A stretch of 64,000 nt of DNA. Origin: Acanthaster planci (lineage: Eukaryota; Echinodermata; Asteroidea; Valvatida; Acanthasteridae). Location: assembly GCF_001949145.1 (NCBI RefSeq), contig NW_019091378.1, positions 893,273-957,272 of the forward strand, read 5' to 3'. The position numbers and the translations under genes are program-made. The notes under the pieces were generated by a model. That model ran no database searches. It was not told the origin of the DNA and saw nothing but the letters and a program-made list of their open reading frames with translations. This document shows positions 22,001 through 32,784 of this stretch, one piece after another. Position 1 is the first letter of the stretch. Each line of letters begins with the position of its first letter.

Positions 22001-25000
22001 CCAGCAATTTTGAGTTTGGTTAAATGATACTCGATTGTTCTGAAGAACAAAGGGGACAAATGTATTTAAAATGCATACTCTGTCAAGAAAGTTTCTGTAA
22101 CCAAATTTGCCACAAGGTTAAAATGGTTCAATTTTTTTCGTGTCGCGTGTAAATTATTAAACCATCCGGGAGGAATGTAAAATTCTCATACAGGTTGGCA
22201 CGTTTACCGTGTCTGGTTATCCATTTCCAGCTGTAGCTGGGCCATGGTCCTCTTGATGGCCTCTTCTTCGCGCTGACGCATTTCCTCTGTTGCCGTCAGA
22301 CGTTTGATTGTGGCTTGTTGTTGGTCAACCTGCTTCTGCAGCATCTCTCCTTCCTCTTGATGTAAGCTGCGGACGTAAACATTTCAGTGCAGTTGAATGA
22401 CTGCCTTTCACTGTATGATGCAATTATCGACGCATGCTTAGTCTTTCCGAGAGTTTGTGAGACTATATTTGCGAGCTTTTTGGTTTGACTTAAAATGCTC
22501 TAAAGACCAAAGAAAACAAGTGACAGAGCAAACTGCAACACAAATTCTACCCTGAACTTGATGTCAAGAATTATTTGAAGCGATATCTGCCAAAAGCCGA
22601 ACCGTTTTCAACTTTTTCAGCTTTGCTGTGCTTTGTCACCAAACACGCATTTGCATTTCATTACTGCACCGACTGCCGACTTTTGAAATCCTGAAGACTG
22701 GATTTAGAATTCTTTGTCAGGCTGGCATACTTACCGTTTCTGGTGATCCAGTTCTCGGAGCTGGGCGGCGATCTTCTTGCTGGCCTCCTCTGCACTCTGG
22801 TACCTTTCTTCTGCGGACATGACCGCCGCTTGTAGTTGATCAACCTGTTTCTGGAGCACTGCTTTTTCTTCCCCAGCTTTCGAGACTTCCTGGGTCAGGC
22901 GTTTCTCGGTGTTAGTTAAGATGTTGACGCTCTGGCACAATCCTTCCATTTTACGTTCCGCAGCAGCCTTTTGTACCGCCTGACTGTTTAGTTCACCCAG
23001 AAGGGAGTTGATTTTTGAGGCAGCCGACTTCTCCAGTTGCTCATAGCGCTGAAGCATAAGAAAGAAAATTCATCAATTCAAGAAACGACAAAATGACCAT
23101 ACTCACATCAATGAATCTTAAACCATCTCAAGGATGCAGGCAAAATACTCAAAACTCTTCATCTAATTGAGGAATTGCAAAATTTATAAACAAAACTCAT
23201 AACTCAGGAGTACCTTGTTCCCCTCTTCTCGCGCCGTGTCGATTTGAGCGGTCAGAGTTCGCTGGTCTGTATAGATATTTGATATGAAAGAAAAGTAGAC
23301 CATTTGTCCTTTTTTTTTTCAAGCAAACAAGAAATGCTCCTAATCTTGAGGCAGCTGTTAAAGTTTGGAAGACTGTTGAAAGTCTGAGCTCTGTCAATGG
23401 CATATATTTTGAGAGTCTTATAGCTTGTTTCCAAATTTTCATACATGAAGCAGCCCTCTCGTAACAGCATTTAGACAGTATTCTCCATCAGTCAGTTGGA
23501 ACTACATGACGCTGATATCACAAGATTCATGGTAAGCACCACGTGTACGTCATAGCAATGAACTTGTCTCCATGTACGAATCTGCCCAATTACAAATTAG
23601 AGTGCAGCAGGGCAACATCGCTTCACTTGAGACATTTCTGGGTGTGGATTTCTTCTAACAACATGCTGCTTTCAAAATAATCTCATGCTAAACATTCACC
23701 GGGAGCTTAGTGCTATTATCATATTTCAAGTAGGATTTTGGCTCAATAAATTTGGTCGGTTGATATTTTTGATAGCTGCAAACAGTCCATGCCCCATTTG
23801 ACGCTGTTGATGTTTTGAGCCCCGAGTCACCAGTTTTCTACAAGCCCTTAGAAGCAAATACTGTACTTCAGGCATGGAGCTCATTCGGGCAAGAGGTTCC
23901 CATCGTTACAAATCAACCGAACACCTCCAAGATTTCTCAGATCCTCCCAAAATCCATCAGGTCTTTGGAGGATATTTCAAGATTGCCGAGGGCAGAGCCC
24001 GGCTGCCATTATTCTGGGGGGATTGATACAACTTGAAAGTTTACATCAAAAGACTGAGGCCATAATGACGTTACCGCACAGTTGTCGAAAACTGACTGTG
24101 ACCTTGTGTTTTAAAAGCCAACATTTTTGGCTAAAATATTTCCAGTTCACTGATTGTGGCATTCCATCTGCAAATGGTTCAACAAAGACTTTGTATATTT
24201 AATATACATGAAGTAAACATCAACTCACATTCAATTTTTGATCGTTCGTACGATTCCGCCATCTGCTTCATCTGAAAAGAGAAAAGGTAAATATGAAAGA
24301 AAAGAGAGAATAGAGTCAATTGGAAAAATGTGTGTTTCCATAGGATATCAGGCCGCACTGGAATTCTGGGTCAAGAGACCTACATGTAGGTGCAGGCTTT
24401 TACACAACAGAGTTACATGTAGGTAGGCATACGCAGACAGTGCGTGAAGCTGTGGCTACATGTATGGGAGCCCATTTCCAGCACCAGCTTATTTGCCACA
24501 GCAATCCAACCTCAGACAAAACTGGAACCACGACTTCTTAAACCTATATTTCTCCAAACTCTACAATCTCTTTTATCAACTTTACAGTACAAACTATTAC
24601 GACGACTGCAGCCTCATTCACCATGCAAAGGTCAAGGTGCATTCGCAGGGCCTATGCAAGCCCGGAACTGCATGCGATACCGATAAAAAACGAGAAAAGT
24701 AGGATCAAAGTTTTCGATACAACGGCACAAAAGCAAGACTTCTGGAGGACAAAATAAACTGGACCTTTTTTTCCCAGGCCTGTCAATATCGGCTGTCCAT
24801 AAGACAGTGTCGACAGCAAAAGTAGGGAGAGCCTCAAAGTAGCGATGGGAAGAAAACAGGAGGAAAAATAGGAAGAAAGGTGAAAACTAGGAAAGAGTGT
24901 GACCCGTAGGAGGACTATAACCCTGCTGTTGACCCACCTCTTCCCTTGCTTGATTCAGCTGGTCTACCACCTCTCCAAGGCGACGCTCTGGGATGATATC

Positions 25001-28000
25001 CAATGTTTCGCCTCTGTCGCTGCTTGCTGCAAATGAAAAATGTTGGAACAATGTCACTGCAATTCAAACAATACAAAGTTCAGAGCAATTCAAACGGTTC
25101 ACATCTTTATGATGAGATTTGGAAAATCAGATCGCATTAAATCATGATATCCAGTTGGTTCCCTTCAACCACCTATTTCCGTCCATCTGCCCTTACCAAT
25201 GGACATGACCGCATGCATTGTTGGTAGCACACGGCAGAGTTCTCTGTCTACTGCATTGGACTTTGGAACTGGTTAATAAACAGGCATGCAGTTTGGACTT
25301 CGACCAAAATCAAGGAAATTCTTATCTTAACAAGGCAGTGTTTTTCAATTTCCATTGGCAGGAGTGTGAAGTGAAAACGAAGAAATCAGCTGATCCGAGG
25401 AAAAGTTGCATGCCTGAAAATACACGCTTTTGCATGAAGACCGTGGCTACGGGAATCAACAATGAGATTTTCTCTCACCGAGCTCTTGCTCTTCCAGCTC
25501 TGAAATCCTGTCCTTTTGCTCAGTGACCAGCTGGCGCTGTTGGTCCAGCATGGAGCGGATCTCTGCATTGGCGCTGTTCAACGACTGCAGCTCTGCTGAC
25601 TGAACGGCCTTCGCATTCTGTAGCTCAGCCACGTGTCGCTCGGCTTCCTTCAAGCTTGCTTTCAGGTGGTCTCTGTCTTGTTTCAAGGAATGGTACATGC
25701 ACACCTATTGCAAGAGACAATAATTTTTTCCATGTGATGAAAAACCCAAAATGAAGACAAGTCACACCAGCGGAATTTTCCCAGACATGACACAGGAAAC
25801 CTTAAGTTTTACAGATCTGTTTAACTTGTTCCAATATTGTCTAGAGTGACAGTTTTGAGCCAATGAAGTCGGATCTCCAAGTCATGTGCAAGCCAAATCA
25901 TGAATCAGTGTCTGGTAAAAACATTAAAAATATCAGTTCAAAAGCTGATAATAATCCAAATGACAAGTCAGAGATCAGTAAATCACAAGTCGATTCGCAA
26001 CTCACATCAAAAGTTAATGCCAAGTCAAATGATAACTTGAAGTATGAGTCAACTTACAAGATGCACGACTAAGGAAATTATGAATCCATTGGCAAGTGAA
26101 ATCAGTCAAATCAGCCAAATCACAAGTCCATCACAAGCTGGGCCACAAGTAACAGCAGACAAAAAGTGACGAGACGACGCCCGTAACAGACATAGGATTT
26201 GACCATGCAGCATAAGCGCGTGCAGCTTAGCCCCGGGTGAGCTATATCCAGTGATGGGTTTCCAACTGTATGGGTTTCACAATCAGATTCAGTGACACCA
26301 ACTAAAGCTACAGACTTACTTTTGTCTCAAGCCCTCTGTTCTCGTCCAACAAATGTTGAACCTGATTCTCAAGATGAGTGTTCTCTGCTCGCATGGACTC
26401 TAGTTCTGATAACCTCCTCTCCAGTCTGCATCAGCACATGTTAAAGTCACGGACAGTATCGATACAAAATACACATGTAAAAACTGATTGTCTTTTGCAT
26501 TACTCCGAAACACAAGTGCTTCGTATCAGGGAAAGTACTGTAGTCGAGACCCTTTCACCATCAAGACCAACACAAGACCTCTATTCTGAATTCAAGTCAC
26601 AAGCTATTCAAATAAACTTCAACGAAAGCATTGCTTTGTTATTGCTCAACCTGTTCCTTGTGATTGGCTTTTGTGACGGGTCCCATGTCTTGTCTTGCAT
26701 TGGTCTTGATTATGTAAGTCAAGATATAATAAAAAACAAAAATAGTTAACAGATACATTTCTAGAAACCTCAAATGTGAATGCAACACCAAAACATCACG
26801 AAAACAGCGAATCAAAGTATCAAAAGAGGGTGCACTTCAGTTAGACAAGAGAGGGCGCTATATAATACATGGCAACGAAACGCTCGGCAGTTAATTTTGC
26901 TATACCGAACAACCGCTGTACCGAACATTTAGCGTGGACCCAGTTGTGTTCATTATAGTGGCATTTCACTATATTTAAGACCTGGCACATTACACGTACA
27001 AAATGTTCCTTCAGACCAACTCTGCGTGACCTCAAACTTGACGCAAAAAAATTTGGCTTGCGGGGCTACCTGGCTGGGCTTTGATTTAAAAATTGTTGTT
27101 TTAGTTTTTTTCGCTGGAGAAAAAATTACAATTACGTATAATTTGGGGACGAACAACTGGAAACACAGGTTGTTTTTGTTTGGACTTGATTGTACGAGCC
27201 TAACTCTGAAAAACTGAATGGTTTGGTTGAGAGCAGAATGGATGGAATACGTACCTCTCCACATGCGCTTGACTTAGCTGGAGTTGTTCATGTGCCGAGC
27301 GCATGCTGTCGGCATCAGCACATCGCCTTTTCAAGTTGGTTATTTGCTGCTTAAAATCGGCCAGTTTGGCCTCTGTTGGAGAAACGAACAATTGGAAATG
27401 AGTGAGTTTACAAGGGACCAGAACAAACTAAAAACCAAAAAAAATTAACTTAAAACATGTCTTGCATAAACTTCACTAGCGAGGACAACATAATATAGCT
27501 TAGGTTAAAATAACATTCCACGCCATGGAGGGGTGTTGCAGCAAATATTGCGTCGGGGTGTCAAAAGTGACAACGCTGTACAAAATGCCACCATCTCACT
27601 AAAAGACTACCAAGGGTAAAAGTCCAACTTTGTCAACATGGTATCTTGTCCTTGGTCATTGTGCTCCCTTGTCGTTATAAAAGATTTGGTGTTTTGAACC
27701 TACAATGACACTGTGCCTGGGGTAGGTTCGGCATGAATTGATAATGACCGTCACATGCTAAAACTTGTTTTGAATATATCATTGCAGATTTGCCAGTAAG
27801 GAAGTAGCATAAACCTCAAAGCACTTGCACTTTGGAGAATCACCTTTATCGCCGATGACCTTATCTTTCTCAACAATCTCTAGTTCACGGTCGGCCCGCA
27901 TGGCCTTCTCGTTGGCAATCTCGGTTTCTAACTTCCTGATCTTTTCATACAGCACTCTCCTGTCTCTCATCTGAAATGAGAAGAAAACTTTTTTGCAAAT

Positions 28001-31000
28001 TGCTAAAAGAAAGGAGTAGCTAACCCCTCGAAGAGCAATGAAAAGATTGTTTGTTTCTGAGTCTACTGAACAAAATGGTATGGCAGCTGTGTTGTCCAAA
28101 CAATAAGCCTTTTGCGAGTTAACTTTGACTCAAATCTGGTACACTTAGTTCTTTAAATTCACGTGAACATAACAATATACCTCGTGATTCGGCAAGCTTT
28201 TGCTTAGTTACATAAGAGACGCCTTGCAACAATACACTGTTTTCAATGGATAAGAAGGGCACAGAGGAACCAGTCCATTCCAGAGATGGTGGTCGCAATG
28301 CAAAAGCTTGCCCTGAATCACAAGGTGTAGCAACAGTGTCTTTAGTCTGGGGAATTCAAATTGTTATGTTTATATGCAATCAGATAACTCAGTGTACCAG
28401 ATTTTATTCAAATTTAACTCGCAAATGGCTTATTAATTGTACACGTAGTTAAGTTTTCTGGTAACGAGTAATTGAGGTATAAACTGTGTAAAATAGTGAT
28501 GTAGCGCACAATTTAAATAACACTCCACAGGCTTTAAATAGTTGTACGCACCTTCTAGAATAATGTCTAGGGCTTTTTGTAAACGTCTTTGAGCATGTCA
28601 CATTTCTGAAGACGTGGGACACTTGATTCCTAGGAGTGGAGCCACTACTACAAAAGCAAGGTCCTGATAGGTTCAGGTTTTTAAATGCTGCTGCTTATTG
28701 CCTGCTGCCCAACTTGTCTGCTCTCAGTTTAAACAATCCCATTAGATTCAAGATTTATTTCATTTTCTACAGCATTATAATCACACACGATAATAAAACT
28801 TTTAATAAATACATAAATATGACTGAATGATACTACAATACACTTTAGAAAGGATGCTGTAGAGGGGTACCCAATGAAAGCAATGCTTGTAGATTTGGGC
28901 CCCGTTTGTAACATTACTTATTAAATTACGAACACACCCACCCACACACACAAAACACACAAAGACAGACAAGACAAGTAAACATGTAGTTGTAAGTTGG
29001 TGTATTAGAGAAACGTGCACACTGACGCAAGCACCTGTCAAGTTCCAGACTCTTCCATCTGTCTTCAATCTATGGGGAGTTATTTGCTTACCTTGTTGAC
29101 CATACCGGGGGTGTTGAATAGCGCCTTGACGGGTGAGTAGCCAAAGGCGTTGGGTGTTTTGCAGTTGGGCACCAGCGGAGTGCACGGCTCAACAGGGGAG
29201 GACGTGCACACTTCTTCGTTCACTGAAAAGTGATGACACGAAATGAATGAAATTATACTATTTATTAAGCAAAGTTAGGACTTGAAACTGTTTTAGATAA
29301 AGCTGTATCTTTGATCACATTTCCTGCGTACAAAATTGAGTTTAACACTGTGTATCAGAGGCTGCATGCAATGTTTATTTATTTATTTATTTATTTATTT
29401 ATTTTCATTTCTCGGGAAATACAGGTAAACAAAACAGACAGTAAAACATAAATGTACATGATGGAACAAACCCAACCAGTCCACCCTGGATTGCCTGAAA
29501 GAAAAAGATTCCTATCGAGGGGAGATATTGCATCTAGGGCTAGGTCTAGCTTTGTAACAGCTTCCAATGCACGGAATTTGACTACAGACATAGCCACAGT
29601 TCTGATAGCCCCCTTCAGACACTGAGCCAATTCTGTGACAAACAATGCACAAAGAATGCACAAAATGTCCCAGGCCATTTGGGACAGTAAACCTTTGAGC
29701 ATGGCCTGATGCTTTTAAACACGATCACACACAAAATGTGTTTGAGTTGGTATGATGTCTAGTCTTTTATCCCAAATGGCATTGCTTCATGAAAGTACCA
29801 AAGTTGCTTAACCTCTGGGTGTAGGAGCAAAAGATGATGTGTTTTACTTAGCAACAACTTCCCTTTAGTGGATGTTACTAAGGCCACTCCCAGCTTGTGC
29901 GACCAAAAAAATCTCTAGTCTCTTTCTGTCTTCTTCACCACTGAGGGAATACTACGAAAGGAGGACTGGCCTTACGCTTCTTGTACAGGACGCTGGCAAA
30001 GTTGGACTGCAGGCTACCGTCACTGCCGTGGGCCACGATGGCCTCGATAATCTCCTTGAGGTGCGTCTGCACCACCATGTCCAGCTTGGTGATCATGTCC
30101 ACGAAGAAGTCCACCTTGGGGCCCTGCACAGCTGCGCAGAGCAGCAGGGCGGTCACCTTGGCCAGCTCACCCACGTCCCCTTGCTGGATGATCTGAGTGT
30201 GGTCAAGGTGATGCTGGAGGGAGATGCCATAAAAATCTGTAGGGAAGAAGGAGAAATGCCATAGAAATCCATGGAGAGAAAGGAGGAATGCCATTATAGG
30301 ATGGAGAAATGCTATAGAAATCCATGGGGAGAAAGGAGGAATGCCATTATAGGACGGAGAAATGCCATAGAAATCCATGGGGAGAAAGGAGGAATGCCAC
30401 TATAGGAAGGAGAAATGCTATAGAAATCCATGGGGAGAAAGGAGGAATGCCATTATAGGACGGAGAAATGCCATAGAAATCCATGGGGAGAAAGGAGGAA
30501 TGCCACTATAGGAAGGAGAAATGCTATGGAATCCATGGGCAGGAACACCAGCAGATCCAGAACTAAATTTTTTGAGGGAAGGGGGATGGGACAAAATGGT
30601 TTAGGGGGCCAAAAAATTTGGAAAATGTCTTTAAGTAACCTTTTACAGCCTTTCCAATTAGCGATTTTTTTTTTTAAGGAAATAGGGCGAGAACTTCAAC
30701 CCAAATTGCTTTTAAGTCATTATATCCCACCCCCAAAAAACAACTGGCTTCTCTTTGGGGTCGATGACCCCCAATGACACCCCCCAAGATCTGTCAGCAG
30801 GAAGAAAGGAGGGGTCAATGGGAGCCAGGTTGCAGAATGTGAAAAAAAAATGGGCTGTGGCGCATGTGCCCCTAGAGCAAGTTGGGCAGAGCACTTGGGG
30901 AGGACGTTTCTATATTTCTGAGGTCTTCCAAGTGTCGTACAGACTGGTCATGTGAAGGAGAAGTTCTGGAGGGGGGAGGAGACGCAGAATTCTCTCCCCC

Positions 31001-32784
31001 ACAGCTGGAGGAAGTCCTGAAAAACAGCTCTTTTGGGGTCAACTCAGACCAATTTACATTACATTACAAACGCATGAGCTGCTGGATTTGTATCAGCAGC
31101 TGCCATCTTACCCTCGAGGAAAGAACAGATGAGCCGGAAGCGTTGCATCGGCAGCTCACAAAACTGCGTCCCCCTGTCACCGTTGCTGTCAGCGAGAGGA
31201 TGGCGGGAGGAAAACAAACCAGAAATTAAACCAAACCTCAGGGTTGCATTAAGCACATCAAGTGCGGAATATGAGGTGTCCACTACATGTACATGTAGTT
31301 GGACGGTTTGACAGTCTGAACGAGATTTTGAGTAATGTTGTAACTGGACATGGAGGGTAAGTTACACCAGGTCCATCACAAGTCATGCAGAGAAAGATTC
31401 AACCACAAGCTAGTCAGACAAACTGTGACAACCGAGATTCATTTGTTAAGCCTCAGTCGCATGTACAGGTGACCTTAAAGTGGCTTCACAATTCACATTA
31501 TACAGATGCTGAGTGCGACAATTGATATGTTCAACAATTGTAACTGGGGCACTTGCTATTACCCAAGTGAGTTCATTTTGTTTGCACTAAAGTTGACATT
31601 AAGCACGAACTTGCTTCAGCGCATGCCTCAGCTTCATTGCTGCCATTCAATGGTAAGCTTGATTCAACATACTAGTCATTTAAACTTCAAAGCAGTTTTT
31701 CTCAGAAACAAACAAGCATAGAGGTAATTGAAAAAGGGTCCTATGGGCTTACACAGATTTCCGTAATGACACTTTTCTACAACAAGCAGAATCCTATTTC
31801 ATCTTCTAAACTTGACAATATAAAATAACTCTCCGACAGTCACCAAAGTTAAACAAAAATTAGCACAGCCAGATCAAAAATTGGAGCATTTGTAATGACT
31901 TCTTCACATAAAGAAACTGCTAACAAATAATGCAAAAACTTTTCAGAATGTTACTGGATAACTTTAAGACTACTTTTCACGAGGGGAAAACCCCTGCTGA
32001 ATCTTTTTTAAATCCAAATATTACAAATTTTAAAAAGCTTACATGATTTTGATGATGCCAATGAAATGCGTTCCTTCGCGAAGCTGTTGTAGGGACTCTA
32101 CACAGGAGCCCACTCCTACAGAGTTCACCTGAGGGGAAATCAAGCGTGGCTCAACTTTCCACAACTAGAAGCTACATTACATGTATAAACGTGATCATGA
32201 ATTTCTTTGTAAAGCTGGACTTGGTTTCCTTTAAGATGCAAGAAGTGCACAGTGACAAGATACATGTACCTTTGACAAAAACAAACCCCAAACTGTGTTT
32301 GTTGTAACGGTCACTGCTGGTCAAAGCCAAATATATATATTTATACAGGTAAACCCCCTTCAGAAAATGGTTGGTCCGAGAAGCAACAGATTTACCATGT
32401 ACCATTTACTGCTTTTTGATTCACATGGAGATGAACGGCAAGACAAAAATTGGTTGTCGGTGAGTAAAAAGTTGTTTATTGCTGGAAAAGCTGTTGCTCA
32501 AAATTCCATACAAGACAGAGCCTGAAGACCACAGACATACACTGAATGTGGATACGTAAAACTAAAAGTCCACATTTGGGTGAAATATTGGTCTAGACAG
32601 CAGACAGACAGCAGAGATAAATCCAGTTGCAAGGATGGTATGGTGCCACAAACCATGGTGGGTATTAGAAATCAGAAGTAAACAGTGGAGTTCAAGAAGT
32701 AACTTGTGATGTCCCTACTGGCTACAGAAACCTGAAAATCCTACTCACCCACTGGAGCAAACTCTTCAACTTGCCCACGTCCAT
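11662..32784 (-). CDS. NUMA1: NuMA (nuclear mitotic apparatus protein), complete, 34 coding exons
   Basis: Exons 5'->3': 32749-32784, 32043-32128, 31112-31185, 29976-30236, 29092-29222, 27844-27970, 27255-27372, 26320-26425, 25479-25704, 24938-25026, 24229-24271, 23214-23266, 22735-23048, fourteen repeat exons (listed in the 16317-22366 entry), 15876-16008, 15451-15679, 14047-14418, 13270-13553, 12724-12831, 12270-12374, 11662-11853. All junctions are GT-AG and all phases chain, giving 5310 nt (1769 aa). NuMA recruits dynein-dynactin to the cell cortex and spindle poles. Visible signatures are a hook-like N-terminus (MDVGKLKSLLQWVNSVG), a coiled coil, the LGN-binding segment EPEAFDWDRLAELQRRN, TRKRKS and the C-terminal RRESIAFSI. 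Human NuMA is 2115 aa; the shortfall is mostly coiled coil. The last exon has a possible internal donor (AAAAG|GGTAGG), so a different C-terminus is possible. Confidence 0.93.
20383..20512. repeat. Direct repeat of ~65-70 bp inside a NUMA1 intron
   Basis: TTCAACAAATTTGCCCTTT...GCAACAATCATTCT...CAGTTCCA.GAACT occurs twice in tandem in the intron upstream (minus strand) of the repeat exon at 20188-20346. It is a local duplication independent of the exon-level duplications. Confidence 0.7.
21042..21092. mobile_element. 51-bp palindromic piggyBac-like MITE, copy 2, with intact TTAA duplication
   Basis: Starts CCCTAACACTCCTCA, ends GAGTATTAGGG, and is flanked by TTAA at 21038-21041 and 21093-21096. 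It lies in the NUMA1 intron between two repeat exons. The neighbouring duplicated intron has the matching site without the element (a single TTAA at 21538-21541), so the pre-insertion site is visible in the same window. Confidence 0.8.
22735..29222 (-). CDS. NUMA1: NUMA1 linker and proximal coiled-coil exons
   Basis: Nine exons follow the hook domain. The first (29092-29222) is a proline-rich linker ending SPVKALFNTPGMVNK, comparable to human SPASPMGDILQTP. The next (27844-27970) starts MRDRRVLYEKIRKLE and opens the coiled coil; the remainder is dominated by L/E/K/Q heptads. The 314-bp exon at 22735-23048 ends in a stretch resembling the downstream repeat unit (LQKQVDQLQAAV, then SAEEASKKIAAQL). 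Introns are short (about 0.2-1.1 kb). Two exons are very small, 43 and 53 bp. Confidence 0.85.
25281..25416. repeat. CAGGCATGC-terminal dispersed repeat, copy 3
   Basis: Same family, same orientation, inside a NUMA1 intron just 3' of the exon at 25479-25704. Left end CAGGCATGCAGTTTGGACTT, right end GAAAAGTTGCATGCCTG. Both termini are intact. Confidence 0.65.
26845..26859 (+). promoter_or_regulatory. CTCF-like motif
   Basis: ACAAGAGAGGGCGCT in a NUMA1 intron resembles the 3' core of the bilaterian CTCF motif (AG.GGGC). Sequence match only. Confidence 0.3.
29372..29404. repeat. (TTTA)n microsatellite
   Basis: About eight uninterrupted TTTA units in a NUMA1 intron. Confidence 0.9.
29976..32784 (-). 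CDS. NUMA1: NUMA1 N-terminal hook-like domain exons
   Basis: Four exons encode residues 1 to about 152. The start ATG (32782-32784) is preceded by ATACGCCAA after a possible acceptor at 32794, so an upstream non-coding exon is likely. Key stretches are LLQWVNSVG, FIGIIKIINGD, RFRLICSFLED, GDVGELAKVTALLL and IIEAIVAHGSDGSLQSNF, aligning with human NuMA segments LLSWVNSLH, IFIKIIDRI, RLDFVCSFL and ELELAKMTMLLL. In human NuMA this region folds as a hook domain that contacts the dynein light intermediate chain, so dynein recruitment is inferred to be conserved. Confidence 0.85.
30224..30536. repeat. 53-bp minisatellite abutting a NUMA1 splice acceptor
   Basis: GGAGAAATGC recurs at 30250, 30303, 30356, 30409, 30462 and 30515, exactly 53 bp apart, with only a few substitutions between units. 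The first, diverged unit overlaps the 3' splice site and first codons of the exon starting at 30236, whose DFYGIS codons are echoed in the array. The array units lack the acceptor AG. Confidence 0.85.

Larger units (their letters stand above)
16317..22366 (-). repeat. NUMA1: Array of 14 tandemly duplicated coiled-coil exons in NUMA1
   Basis: Units 5'->3': 22208-22366, 21737-21895, 21294-21452, 20805-20963, 20188-20346, 19638-19796, 19369-19527, 19087-19242, 18599-18757, 18341-18499, 17863-18021, 17354-17512, 16828-16986, 16317-16475. Thirteen are 159 bp; 19087-19242 is 156 bp, missing one Glu codon. Every unit starts with the third base of an Arg/Gln codon and ends with the first two (phase 2 on both sides), so units can be added or lost in frame. 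The shared skeleton is LHQEEK.LLQKQVDQLQ, then ..VEERLQSAEEASKK, then LQLELDNQKR. A second class has ENLT.T and RRQSEEEASKKLA (17354, 18341, 19087, 20188, partly 22208). Introns are also similar between some units. Together they encode 741 residues. Confidence 0.93.

Noticed and set aside
16000-23050. Regularly spaced repeats resembling a CRISPR or satellite array
   Set aside because: The periodic units are spliced coding exons with conserved reading frame; spacing follows intron lengths.
24444-24702. Overlapping plus-strand ORFs in a NUMA1 intron
   Set aside because: No recognisable domain, two frames equally open, no splice or conservation evidence.
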